From contig DEPZ01000064.1 in the NCBI GenBank assembly GCA_002359025.1, forward strand, positions 17,357 through 31,450: a stretch of 14,094 nt of DNA, in the 5' to 3' direction. How positions within the stretch are numbered: the first letter of the stretch is position 1; each line of letters opens with the position of its first letter. The notes beneath the pieces are model-generated. The model had not been told where the DNA came from. It searched no databases and saw only the letters and a program-made list of their open reading frames with translations. Source of the stretch: Erysipelotrichaceae bacterium UBA3379 (lineage in GTDB: Bacteria > Bacillota_I > Bacilli_A > Erysipelotrichales > Coprobacillaceae). Below, piece by piece: positions 7,148 through 14,055 of the stretch. The translations under genes were made by a program, and so were the position numbers.

Positions 7148-7660
7148 ATGATTGTTTTGATTACAGGAGCCTCACATACGGGAAAGACAGTCTTAGCACA
7201 AAAGCTTCTTGAAAAATATAAATATCCTTATCTCTCTATTGATCATTTAAAAATGGGGCTTATTCGAAGTCATTATACACATCTTACAGTCCAAGATGAT
7301 TATAAGCTTGAAGGGTATTTATGGCCAATTGTTCGTGAAATCATCAAGACGGCTATTGAAAATAAACAGAATCTTATCATTGAGGGATGTTATATACCAT
7401 TTTGTTGGAATGAAGATTTTTCACAAGAATATCTAAAAGAAATAAGATATTATTGTCTTGTTATAAGTCAAAAATATATTCAACAACATTTTTTTGATAT
7501 CAAGGCTTATGCTAATAAAATAGAACAACGCAAAGATGATACATGGTGTACAATAGAATCTGTTTTAAAGGAAAATCAGTATTATCTTGAAAAATGTCAA
7601 GAATATGGTTGTCGTTATCTCTTGATTGATGAGTGTTATGATGTAGATATTGATTTATAA
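7148..7660 (+). CDS. P-loop NTPase, small-molecule kinase-like
   Basis: 170 residues that begin directly with a nucleotide-binding core: MIVLITGASHTGKT has the Walker A loop at residues 7-14. YPYLSIDHLKMGLIR (27-40) and LIIEGCYIP (77-84) look like the substrate-binding and Walker B-type strands of small kinases such as adenylate kinase, shikimate kinase or 2-phosphoglycerate kinase-like proteins. The second half is charged and helical (KAYANKIEQRKDD...), possibly the lid. The true substrate cannot be told from the sequence. The ribosome binding site is weak (AGAG before the ATG at 7148), so translation may depend on the upstream small gene 22 bases away. Last gene of the cassette; its stop runs into a hairpin. 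Confidence 0.82.
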   Translation: MIVLITGASHTGKTVLAQKLLEKYKYPYLSIDHLKMGLIRSHYTHLTVQDDYKLEGYLWPIVREIIKTAIENKQNLIIEGCYIPFCWNEDFSQEYLKEIRYYCLVISQKYIQQHFFDIKAYANKIEQRKDDTWCTIESVLKENQYYLEKCQEYGCRYLLIDECYDVDIDL

Positions 7661-7717
7661 AAGAGTATCCAAGATATTGAGCGAATCTATAGATCATCAA
7701 TTCTTTGATACTCTTTT
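7659..7717. terminator. Long bidirectional terminator between the P-loop gene and pepF
   Basis: The arms AAAAGAGTATCCAAGA (7659-7674) and TCTTTGATACTCTTTT (7702-7717) pair over 16 positions with one mismatch. The interior holds a second stem, ATTGA (7676-7680) with TCAAT (7697-7701), and a self-complementary ATCTATAGAT. Both strands end in a run of T, so it can end the + strand gene at 7660 and pepF, whose stop is at 7739. Confidence 0.8.
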
Positions 7718-7738
7718 CTTATATAGCTATTTTCTTTA

Positions 7739-9505
7739 TCATATCAATTCTTCAAACTGATTTAACATATCTTCAAAGTAATGGAAGGCATCATCATAGA
7801 GTTGATCTTCTAAAGGATTAACCAAAGCATCTTTGAGTAAATCAACTGGGTCTTTGCTGCCACCAGATTTTAGGAAATTCAAGTATGCTTCTTTTTGCTT
7901 TGTATCTCCATTTAATAAACGAGAAACAATCGCAAGTGCAACAGTCATTCCTAAAGTATATTTATATACATAATAATTATAATAGAAATGAGGAACATAC
8001 AAGCATGAATGACCAACATATTCATCCATTGTTACATCTGGACCAAAATACTCTTTATTTTTTTGCATATATAAATCAGTAATTGTTTTGGCTGACATAG
8101 GTTGTCCTTCACTAGCCCATGTATGCAAAATATGTTCGAAATCTGCAAACATTGGTTGTCTGAATATCAAACCTACACAATTTTCTAATAATTCATATAA
8201 ATAATAAGCTTTCTCTTCTTTAGAAGAAGCATGTTCTAACATATAATTGATTAATAATGTTTCATTGACTGTAGAAGCCACTTCAGCAACAAATATACGA
8301 TAATCACAGTTGACTGGTGATTGATATTTACATGCCAGATAAGTGTGAGCACTATGACCTAATTCATGAATCATAGTTGATAGTGAATTGTAATCACCTA
8401 TGAAATTCATGAGGATATATGGAGAAACATCATATCCACCACTTGAATAAGCTCCAATACGTTTTCCTGGAGTAGGATGGAAATCAATCCATCTTTCATC
8501 TCTTGCTTTATGAATAATATCTACATATTCATCACCAAAAATTTTCACAACATCTAAAATAATATCAAAGCATTCATCAATAGAATATTTCTTCTCTTTA
8601 TAATCTACAAAAGGAATACTTAAATCATAATTGTACATTGTTTCTAATTGTAAAGCTTTTTTCTTTAAAGCATTATATCTATGAAATAATGGACGATATT
8701 GTTGATTGGCTTTTTCTAATATTTTAAAGAACAATGATGTAGGGACATTATCTTCAAATAGACTGGCTTCTAAAGGTGTGTTGAACTTTTTAACATCTGC
8801 ATAGAAAGCATCTTTTTTCATGACACCAGATAATGTTGCAGCATAGACGTTTTCAAATTTCTTATATTCTTTAAAGAAATGATGATAGGCTTGTTGTCTA
8901 ACTTTGACATCTTTATTTTTGAGAAATTCATTCAATGTCGCACTATTTAAAGTCTTTTTTACACCATTGACTTCTACTGGTTCATAATCTAAACGTAAAG
9001 CATCAAAGACTTGAGATGATACATCAGAAATAGGATAAGTCTTAGAAATAAGAGATTCTAATTCTTGTGATAGAGTATGTTCTTCTTGTCTTAAAATGTC
9101 ATTTATTGAATATCTGTAATCTTTTAATCTATCATCTTTTAAAAATTCTTTTACGTGTTGACTATGTGAAATGATAGACACTGTATAGAAATCTAATGAA
9201 GCATTGACTTGATCGTAGAATGAAAGAACTGAAGCTAACATTGTTTGATAACGCTGATCTTTTGGTTCTACATCACAGTGTAAATGGGCAAAGCTATGTG
9301 TTTTTTGAATATAACGTGATAATAAAATATAATCTTCATGATAAGCATAGAAGTTATCTACATTATCTAAAAAGCTATCTTTTTGTTTTACTAAAGTTTC
9401 TAATAAAGCTTTTGCTTTATTTAAATCTTCATAAAAATCTTCATCATTCTTGTAGATTTTTGTTAAATCCCAAGTTTCTTCTGTTTTTATTTGTGATCTT
9501 TCCAT
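7739..9505 (-). CDS. pepF: Oligoendopeptidase F (M3 family zinc metallopeptidase)
   Basis: 588 residues, the usual family length of about 600. It hydrolyses oligopeptides of roughly 7-17 residues in the cytosol. The zinc site is clear: H380-E381-x-x-H384 in TMIHELGHSAH, with E408 in FVAEVASTVNE as third ligand. The long all-helical N-terminal half fits the M3B fold. I chose the ATG at 9505 (MERSQIKTEETWDL, a standard PepF start), which has a strong AGGAGG (9513-9518). The frame stays open 96 bases further up, but that part overlaps the XRE gene and its hairpin and is not coding. A candidate promoter lies directly upstream; a shared hairpin lies downstream. Confidence 0.96.
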   Translation of the reverse strand: MERSQIKTEETWDLTKIYKNDEDFYEDLNKAKALLETLVKQKDSFLDNVDNFYAYHEDYILLSRYIQKTHSFAHLHCDVEPKDQRYQTMLASVLSFYDQVNASLDFYTVSIISHSQHVKEFLKDDRLKDYRYSINDILRQEEHTLSQELESLISKTYPISDVSSQVFDALRLDYEPVEVNGVKKTLNSATLNEFLKNKDVKVRQQAYHHFFKEYKKFENVYAATLSGVMKKDAFYADVKKFNTPLEASLFEDNVPTSLFFKILEKANQQYRPLFHRYNALKKKALQLETMYNYDLSIPFVDYKEKKYSIDECFDIILDVVKIFGDEYVDIIHKARDERWIDFHPTPGKRIGAYSSGGYDVSPYILMNFIGDYNSLSTMIHELGHSAHTYLACKYQSPVNCDYRIFVAEVASTVNETLLINYMLEHASSKEEKAYYLYELLENCVGLIFRQPMFADFEHILHTWASEGQPMSAKTITDLYMQKNKEYFGPDVTMDEYVGHSCLYVPHFYYNYYVYKYTLGMTVALAIVSRLLNGDTKQKEAYLNFLKSGGSKDPVDLLKDALVNPLEDQLYDDAFHYFEDMLNQFEELI

Positions 9506-9524
9506 ATACAAACCTCCTCTTTTT

Positions 9525-9553
9525 ATAATATGAAAAATGGATATCAAAGTCAA
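9525..9553 (-). promoter_or_regulatory. Candidate pepF promoter overlapping the XRE-gene hairpin
   Basis: On the minus strand, TTGACT (9548-9553) and TATTAT (9525-9530) are exactly 17 bases apart. The implied leader is only about 15 bases, just enough for the AGGAGG site. The -35 element lies in one arm of the hairpin that follows the XRE gene. Confidence 0.5.
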
Positions 9554-9572
9554 ATAGACAAATGACTTTGAT
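9543..9572 (-). terminator. Hairpin directly after the XRE gene
   Basis: ATCAAAGTCA and TGACTTTGAT form a perfect 10-bp stem with a 10-base loop. The stem starts right at the XRE stop (9573-9575). The T tract after it on the minus strand is weak (ATATCCATTTTTC), so termination may be partial. Confidence 0.55.
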
Positions 9573-9785
9573 TTAAATATCAAAATAGAATATCTCTTCA
9601 AATGTTTTATCTAAAGCAATGCATAATATTAATGCAAGTTTTGCTGTGGGATTAAACTGCCCATTTTCAATAGAACTTATTGTCTGTCTTGATACACCTA
9701 CGATTGAAGCAAGTTCACTTTGAGATAATTTTTTTTCGTTTCTTATTTCTTTCAAGCGATTTTTTAATATAAGTTTATCGTTCAT
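9573..9785 (-). CDS. XRE/Cro-CI family transcriptional regulator
   Basis: 70 residues, a single helix-turn-helix domain. LKNRLKEIRNEKKLSQSELA (7-26) and VGVSRQTISSIENGQFNPT (29-47) are characteristic, with the recognition helix around residues 30-40. It lacks a ligand or protease domain, as in the small YvaO-like repressors. I chose the ATG at 9785, which has AGGTGG just upstream; the longer GTG-started form is unlikely. Its start overlaps the end of the DUF6442-like gene (TGA then ATG one base later), so the two are translationally coupled. It most likely represses its own operon through the palindrome at 10509-10526. Confidence 0.93.
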   Translation of the reverse strand: MNDKLILKNRLKEIRNEKKLSQSELASIVGVSRQTISSIENGQFNPTAKLALILCIALDKTFEEIFYFDI

Positions 9786-9786
9786 A

Positions 9787-10107
9787 TCAACCACCTAGTA
9801 AAATGATAATATATCTATGAAAATTAAGCAAATAAATAAGAAGCCATAATACACAAGTCAATAAATCCATCTTAGATTTTGTAAAATAAGCTCTTGTTCC
9901 ATAAATAATAAATATCATAGGAATAAATAATATATAAATAGTATAATAAACAGTAGGAATATCTTGAAACTGCCAAGAAAAGAACATGAGAAACAATGAT
10001 AAAACCAATGTGATGACATATCCTTTTAATAAAGATTTTCTTTGATAAATCATTATTCTTTCATCTTTTTCATGATGATATATTTCTAATATTTTCTTTG
10101 TATTCAT
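9787..10107 (-). CDS. Small membrane protein, DUF6442-like (second)
   Basis: 106 residues. The N-terminal MNTKKILEIYHHEKDER is hydrophilic and resembles the upstream paralogue's MNKEEILKRSRHDN. Three membrane helices follow at about 28-45, 53-71 and 82-104. This layout, beside an XRE-type regulator, fits the DUF6442 family in Firmicutes as I remember it; function unknown. The ribosome binding site AAGGA lies 12 bases from the ATG, a long gap. It follows its paralogue by 25 bases and overlaps the regulator gene, so all three are co-transcribed. The tandem pair likely arose by duplication, though identity between them is low. Confidence 0.8.
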   Translation of the reverse strand: MNTKKILEIYHHEKDERIMIYQRKSLLKGYVITLVLSLFLMFFSWQFQDIPTVYYTIYILFIPMIFIIYGTRAYFTKSKMDLLTCVLWLLIYLLNFHRYIIILLGG

Positions 10108-10132
10108 ATTTCATCTACATTCCTTTCTATAT

Positions 10133-10450
10133 TTACCACATCAATATCCATAAATGGAATAGAGAAGGGAATATAAAAATCATTGATATGATTGAAAGAT
10201 ATAAATATTTTTTAATATGCATATAATAAAAATATGCAAGTGAATAAAAAGTAATCAATGAAAAGAATAATGAACAGGTTGTATATATGATTTCTTTTTT
10301 ATAAGGACTAAAGAATGAAAAGACTATCATGGATATACAAATCATAAGAAATAGGATAATTAATAAGGGTGTTGTTTTGTAAGCAAGAAAATCTGTAAAT
10401 TCTTTGTTGTTGTCATGACGACTCCTTTTTAAAATTTCTTCTTTATTCAT
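10133..10450 (-). CDS. Small membrane protein, DUF6442-like (first)
   Basis: 105 residues, starting MNKEEILKRSRHDNNKEF, the charged N-terminal motif typical of DUF6442, then three membrane helices at about 28-48, 55-76 and 82-103. The function is unknown. The ATG at 10450 is supported by GAGGTGAG just upstream; an in-frame TTG at 10468 is not. First gene of the operon DUF6442-DUF6442-XRE, with a well-formed promoter and a palindromic operator 40-75 bases upstream. The C-terminus ends in tryptophan-rich LWILMW. A toxin-like or stress-response role cannot be told from sequence. Confidence 0.82.
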   Translation of the reverse strand: MNKEEILKRSRHDNNKEFTDFLAYKTTPLLIILFLMICISMIVFSFFSPYKKEIIYTTCSLFFSLITFYSLAYFYYMHIKKYLYLSIISMIFIFPSLFHLWILMW

Positions 10451-10485
10451 AATCTCACCTCTTGTCAAGTTTTCTTTACATATAT

Positions 10486-10514
10486 ATTGTATAATGATGA
10501 TATATGTGTGTCAA
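10486..10514 (-). promoter_or_regulatory. Sigma-A promoter of the DUF6442-XRE operon
   Basis: On the minus strand, a consensus TTGACA (10509-10514) and TACAAT (10486-10491) are exactly 17 bases apart. The start would be near 10479, about 29 bases before the first ATG. The -35 element is one arm of the palindrome at 10509-10526. Confidence 0.75.
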
Positions 10515-10526
10515 GTAAACTTGACA
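10509..10526. promoter_or_regulatory. Perfect 18-bp palindrome, candidate XRE operator
   Basis: TGTCAAGT-AA-ACTTGACA is an 8-2-8 perfect inverted repeat that overlaps the -35 element, where a bound dimer would block RNA polymerase. A third copy of TGTCAAGT lies at 10463-10470 in the leader. The XRE protein encoded in this operon is the natural binder. Confidence 0.7.
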
Positions 10527-10537
10527 TACAAAGCAAT

Positions 10538-10568
10538 AAAAAAACTCTATCTATTAAGCGATAGAGTT
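10538..10568 (-). terminator. Rho-independent terminator of rpsT
   Basis: On the minus strand AACTCTATC and GATAGAGTT form a perfect 9-bp stem closing an 8-base loop, followed by seven T residues including the last of the stem. The rpsT stop codon TAA (10554-10556) is in the loop. Confidence 0.92.
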
Positions 10569-10817
10569 AACTAATTTAGCTAATCTAGATTTTTGTCTGC
10601 TAGCATAGTTTTTATGATGAATACCTTTGCTTACTGAAGCATCTAATTTAGATGCAGCTACGTTATATGCAGCTACAGCAGCTTCTTTATCTCCAGCTTC
10701 AACAGCAGCGATTACTTTTTTAATAGCTGTTTTTAAAGCACTTTTATAAGAGTTATTTAATTCACGTTTTTTGTTGTCGTTTTTATAACGTTTGATTTGT
10801 TGTTTCATGTTTGCCAT
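10554..10817 (-). CDS. rpsT: 30S ribosomal protein S20
   Basis: 87 residues, normal for S20, a primary 16S rRNA binder in the small subunit. MANMKQQIKRYKNDNKKRELNNSYKSALKTAIKKV, the alanine-rich middle and KGIHHKNYASRQKSRLAKLV match the family well. The ATG at 10817 has AGAGGTGA upstream. It stands alone and is divergent from gpr, an arrangement often seen in spore-forming Firmicutes. A TATAAT lies about 46 bases upstream (10864-10869), with no clear -35. Confidence 0.98.
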   Translation of the reverse strand: MANMKQQIKRYKNDNKKRELNNSYKSALKTAIKKVIAAVEAGDKEAAVAAYNVAASKLDASVSKGIHHKNYASRQKSRLAKLVNSIA

Positions 10818-10863
10818 ATGTTTTTCACCTCTCTTTTATTCTTCGCCATGTTATTCTAACAAA

Positions 10864-10869
10864 ATTATA
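10864..10869 (-). promoter_or_regulatory. Candidate -10 element of rpsT
   Basis: A consensus TATAAT on the minus strand, about 46 bases upstream of the rpsT ATG. No convincing -35 hexamer lies at the usual distance. The 123-base gap to gpr holds no other clear signal. I could not identify a sigma-G promoter for gpr. Confidence 0.4.
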
Positions 10870-10940
10870 CGATAAATGCAATGTTTTATTGATAAATGAT
10901 TAGAATTTTTTAAAATGGTAATGATTTATATGGTGAGAAT

Positions 10941-11912
10941 ATGAAAAATAGTTATACAAAAAGTGATTTAGCCATTGAATCCTTACAAAATGCAACTTTA
11001 GATAAAGATTATAAAAAGAAGACTTATGATGAAGGAAGTGTTCATGTCGAAGTCTTTGAAATCTTACAAAAGAGTCAAAACTATCCTCATGATGTTGGTG
11101 TTTATGTAGAAATGAGTTTTGAAGATTATCAAGACATTGACAATCTTTCTGTATGTTTTCAAAGAGAATTAACACATTTTATTAAATCTGCATCAAATAA
11201 ACAAGATCCTTTGATTTTATATGTAGGATTAGGGAATGATGCCTTTTCCAGTGATGCAATTGGACCAAGAACTCTCCAACAAATTCATGCAACACATCAT
11301 TATGATATCTCTTTGCGTCATCAAGAACATCGTTATGATATGATATGTCATGTTCCGGGAGTTAAGGCAAAGACGGGAATGGAAACAGCTCATATCATAG
11401 AATGTCTTGTTAAGGAATATCAACCAGATTTAATTATAGCAATTGATGCATTATGTGCACAAAGCTATGAAAAAATATGTCGTGTGATACAGATGAATAA
11501 TGTGGGTATTTATCCTGGGAGTGGCATTGGAAATCATAGACAAGGGATTACTTTGGAAACAATGGGTGTTCCTGTTATAGCTATTGGTATTCCTACAGTC
11601 ATACATGTTTCTAGTTTGGTTAGTGATGTTTATTGTTTATTAGAGGGATATTTTAAAGAGTCAATGGATCCATCTAGTCGTTTAAAGGTAGGAAAACGTA
11701 AAAGATATGAAGGAAAGTTAAATGATATGCAAAGACGATTAATACTTGGTGAGATTGGGCAGTTAGATGAAGAAAAACGTATTCAATTATTAAGAGAAGT
11801 CTTAGATCCTATAGAAAATCAATTTGTCATGAGTGATAAAGATATTGATGAAGATATTCATATCTTATCAAGATTTATGTCTACTCATATTAATACATTA
11901 AAGAATGAATAG
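10941..11912 (+). CDS. gpr: Spore germination protease GPR
   Basis: The aspartic-type protease (peptidase family A25) that degrades small acid-soluble spore proteins during germination, made as an inactive zymogen. 323 residues, shorter than the ~370 of Bacillus. Key motifs are present: VGLGNDAFSSDAIGPRT with D105, HVPGVKAKTGMET, IAIDALCAQS with D169, and YPGSGIGNHRQ followed by MGVPVIAIGIPTV. D105 and D169 match the two conserved catalytic aspartates of the family. The N-terminal KSDLAIES resembles the propeptide end, where self-cleavage occurs. The segment 115-137 is unusually His-rich. The ATG at 10941 has GGTGAG upstream. A terminator follows at once; it is divergent from rpsT, and spoIIP is next. 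Confidence 0.96.
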   Translation: MKNSYTKSDLAIESLQNATLDKDYKKKTYDEGSVHVEVFEILQKSQNYPHDVGVYVEMSFEDYQDIDNLSVCFQRELTHFIKSASNKQDPLILYVGLGNDAFSSDAIGPRTLQQIHATHHYDISLRHQEHRYDMICHVPGVKAKTGMETAHIIECLVKEYQPDLIIAIDALCAQSYEKICRVIQMNNVGIYPGSGIGNHRQGITLETMGVPVIAIGIPTVIHVSSLVSDVYCLLEGYFKESMDPSSRLKVGKRKRYEGKLNDMQRRLILGEIGQLDEEKRIQLLREVLDPIENQFVMSDKDIDEDIHILSRFMSTHINTLKNE

Positions 11913-11933
11913 GCCTTGAAAAAGGTCTTTTTT
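11911..11933 (+). terminator. Rho-independent terminator of gpr
   Basis: AGGCCTT-GAAA-AAGGTCT forms a 7-bp stem with one G-U pair and a GAAA loop, followed by a run of six T residues. The stem begins inside the gpr stop codon (11910-11912). Confidence 0.88.
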
Positions 11934-11992
11934 AAGTTCTAAATCTAGCATTTTTTGCATATAGATTGATGTATAGTATAGGAGGAAGAGAA

Positions 11993-12700
11993 ATGAATAA
12001 TAATATAAAAATAGTTATAAAGATATTGATTGCTGCTTTTATAGTCTGCCATCTTCCTTTTCAAAAGGTTTATAGTCAACAAGTAGAAAACAGTGTTGCT
12101 TCATTAATGTCTACCAAGGATACTACTCAAAACGGGAAATCTATCTATATATATAACACCCATCAAGGAGAAAAATACGCTACAAATTCAGTGAAAGAAG
12201 GGAGTCGATATTTAATGCAATTATTAGAAAAAAGAGGCTATGAAGTTGACTATGAAACAACAGATTTTGAATTATATAAATTAAAGAATCACATAGATTA
12301 TGCTTATTCATATAAAGTATCAAGCAAATATTTAAACAATGCATTAAAAGAACATGGAAAATATGATTTGATTATTGATTTCCATAGAGATTCTATTAAA
12401 AAGTCATTATCAACACTTTCTTATCAAGAAAAAAACTATGCAAAATTAATGTTTGTTGTAGGAAAAGGAAGTTCAAACTATCAAGATGTTCATAAACAAT
12501 CACAAAAGATAACAACTATGATTAATGAAAAAGTACCTGGTCTATGTAGAAATGTCATGGTTAAAAATAGTCATTATAACCAAGGTGTAAGTGAACATAT
12601 GGTTTTAATAGAAGTAGGAGCTAATGAAAATACTTATGAAGAAGTACAAAATTCTTTAAATATATTATCTATGGTTATAGATGAGTATTTATCACAATGA
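11993..12700 (+). CDS. spoIIP: Stage II sporulation protein P
   Basis: A peptidoglycan amidase and endopeptidase of the engulfment machine with SpoIID and SpoIIM, made in the mother cell. 235 residues with an N-terminal membrane anchor (residues 5-22, then the short VYSQQVEN region), against ~400 in Bacillus subtilis: a nearly bare catalytic domain. The domain shows IYNTHQGEKY with H57 and E60, YDLIIDFHRDS with H131, AKLMFVVGKGSSNYQ, and VLIEVGANENTYEE with E207, the usual metal ligands and catalytic acid. AGGAGG (11980-11985) fixes the ATG at 11993; the longer frame from 11966 has no ribosome binding site. Its stop overlaps the next gene as ATGA. I see no sure sigma-E promoter in the 80-base gap upstream. 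Confidence 0.95.
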   Translation: MNNNIKIVIKILIAAFIVCHLPFQKVYSQQVENSVASLMSTKDTTQNGKSIYIYNTHQGEKYATNSVKEGSRYLMQLLEKRGYEVDYETTDFELYKLKNHIDYAYSYKVSSKYLNNALKEHGKYDLIIDFHRDSIKKSLSTLSYQEKNYAKLMFVVGKGSSNYQDVHKQSQKITTMINEKVPGLCRNVMVKNSHYNQGVSEHMVLIEVGANENTYEEVQNSLNILSMVIDEYLSQ

Positions 12701-12996
12701 AACAATTACTTATTGATTTATTATTAGCTGTACTTCTTGTTTGTATGATAAGTATTTTTTTTGATGATCATTATGTATCAAAGACTATGTTTGATCGTTC
12801 TTTAGAGGATTTTGAAGAAAAGATTGAGATGAATGAAAATATAAAAAGTGATTATGTTGTTTTACAAGATACAAGTGATAATCATGTTTCTTCTTTATTT
12901 AAAACCATGAGTGATGGGTGTGTGAAGTTTATTCAATACATTGTTTTGATTTTCTCTGATTTTATTAGTATGATTTTTAGTGTTATGGTATACTAA
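12697..12996 (+). CDS. Two-helix membrane protein coupled to spoIIP, unknown function
   Basis: 99 residues. A first hydrophobic helix (about 4-22, LLIDLLLAVLLVCMISIFF), an acidic central stretch (FDRSLEDFEEKIEMNENIKSDYVV, 33-55), and a second helix at the end (77-98). With both helices in the membrane the middle would face one side, perhaps outside. Its ATG overlaps the spoIIP stop as ATGA, so its translation is coupled to that of SpoIIP and it may be made in the mother cell as well. I do not recognise the family. It could be an engulfment factor or unrelated. The gene fmt follows 23 bases later without a terminator. Confidence 0.75.
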   Translation: MKQLLIDLLLAVLLVCMISIFFDDHYVSKTMFDRSLEDFEEKIEMNENIKSDYVVLQDTSDNHVSSLFKTMSDGCVKFIQYIVLIFSDFISMIFSVMVY

Positions 12997-13019
12997 TAAA
13001 TGAAAGTGAGTTGAAGTAT

Positions 13020-13973
13020 ATGAAAGATAAAAGAATCGTATTTATGGGAACTGCTTCTTTTTCTTTAGCAGTTTTAAAGATGTTAATAGAAGAAAAATAT
13101 CATATCGTAGGTGTTGTTACTCAGCCAGATCGTTATGTAGGGCGTAAGAAAGTTTTAACGATGCCAGATGTGAAGGTTGAAGCTTTAAAGTATGATATTC
13201 CTGTATTACAACCTCAAAAGATTAAAGAAGACTATCAAGATGTTGTAGATTTAAAACCTGATTTAATTATTACAGCAGCTTATGGACAAATTGTTCCTCA
13301 AGCCGTGTTAGATGCTCCAACTATAGGATGTATTAATGTTCATGCATCTTTATTACCAGAATATCGAGGAGGAGCACCTGTCCATCAATGTATTATAGAT
13401 GGAAAAGAGAAAACAGGTGTGACTATTATGTATATGGTTCAAAAGATGGATGCTGGAAATATTATTAGTCAAAAAGAAACACCTATTTATGAAGAAGATA
13501 CAGTAGGTATTTTATATGATCGTCTAAGTGATTTAGGAGCAAGTTTATTAAAAGAAACACTTCCTTCTATTTTAGAAGGAACAAATGAAAGTATTGTACA
13601 AGATGAAAGTCGTGTGACTTATGCACCAACACTAACAAGAGAAGATGAACGTATTGATTGGAATTTATCAGCAAGACAAGTTTATAATCATGTTAGAGGA
13701 ACTAACCCATGGCCTGGAAGTTTTACGACTTATCAAGGAAAAACTGTGAAGATTTGGGCTGGAAAAGTACATCAATGCGAAAATGCTGTGAAACATCATG
13801 CGCATCAAGACAATGGTACAATTGTTAAGATTTTTAAAGATGCTATTGGAGTCAAGGTTCATGATGGTGTGTATTTAATTACTGAATTACAAGTAGAAGG
13901 AAAGAAACGTATGTCTGTTAAAGATTATTTAAATGGACATTGTATGTTTGAAGTGGATACAAAGTTTGAATAA
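13020..13973 (+). CDS. fmt: Methionyl-tRNA formyltransferase
   Basis: Formylates the initiator Met-tRNA with 10-formyl-tetrahydrofolate. 317 residues, standard length. The formyltransferase domain (about 1-210) has RIVFMGTASFS at the start, NVHASLLPEYRGGAP with N106 and H108, and MDAGNII with D144; N106, H108 and D144 form the family's catalytic triad. The C-terminal OB-like domain contains NPWPGSFTTYQGKTVKIW. I chose the ATG at 13020 over an in-frame TTG at 13011, which has no site at the right distance, though the ribosome binding site (GTGAG) is weak. It lies downstream of spoIIP and the 99-residue gene without a terminator, so part of its expression may come from that transcript. Confidence 0.97.
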   Translation: MKDKRIVFMGTASFSLAVLKMLIEEKYHIVGVVTQPDRYVGRKKVLTMPDVKVEALKYDIPVLQPQKIKEDYQDVVDLKPDLIITAAYGQIVPQAVLDAPTIGCINVHASLLPEYRGGAPVHQCIIDGKEKTGVTIMYMVQKMDAGNIISQKETPIYEEDTVGILYDRLSDLGASLLKETLPSILEGTNESIVQDESRVTYAPTLTREDERIDWNLSARQVYNHVRGTNPWPGSFTTYQGKTVKIWAGKVHQCENAVKHHAHQDNGTIVKIFKDAIGVKVHDGVYLITELQVEGKKRMSVKDYLNGHCMFEVDTKFE

Positions 13974-14022
13974 AACTTTGCATTGTAAATCATATGTTAT
14001 GACAAGATATAAAGTTTATATG

Positions 14023-14055
14023 ACTTGGAGTGTTTTTCATTCCAAGTTTTTATTA
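14023..14055 (+). terminator. Rho-independent terminator after fmt
   Basis: ACTTGGAGTG and CATTCCAAGT form a 10-bp stem with one G-U pair and a five-T loop, followed by TTTTTATTATATTTT. It lies about 50 bases after the fmt stop. The last 40 bases of the window show nothing further. Confidence 0.88.

Noticed and set aside
9220..9528. 102-residue plus-strand frame inside pepF
   Set aside because: Leucine/lysine/histidine low-complexity translation, antisense to the pepF N-terminus, no ribosome binding site.
9506..9601. 32-residue N-terminal extension of PepF that looks like a signal peptide
   Set aside because: It translates the XRE stop region and the hairpin. The strong AGGAGG and the standard PepF start both lie at 9505.
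10900..11175. 91-residue minus-strand frame over the gpr start
   Set aside because: Antisense to gpr, rich in His and Phe, no motif.
11966..11992. Earlier ATG for spoIIP
   Set aside because: The AGGAGG of the real start lies inside this extension, and the membrane anchor follows the ATG at 11993 directly.
11934..11992. Possible sigma-E promoter before spoIIP (GCATATA and GTATAGTAT)
   Set aside because: The two elements are only 7 bases apart, far less than the spacing required, so I do not claim a promoter.
13966..14020. AAACTTT...AAAGTTT pair after fmt
   Set aside because: Only 7 bp of A/T-rich arms with a long loop; the hairpin at 14023 explains termination.
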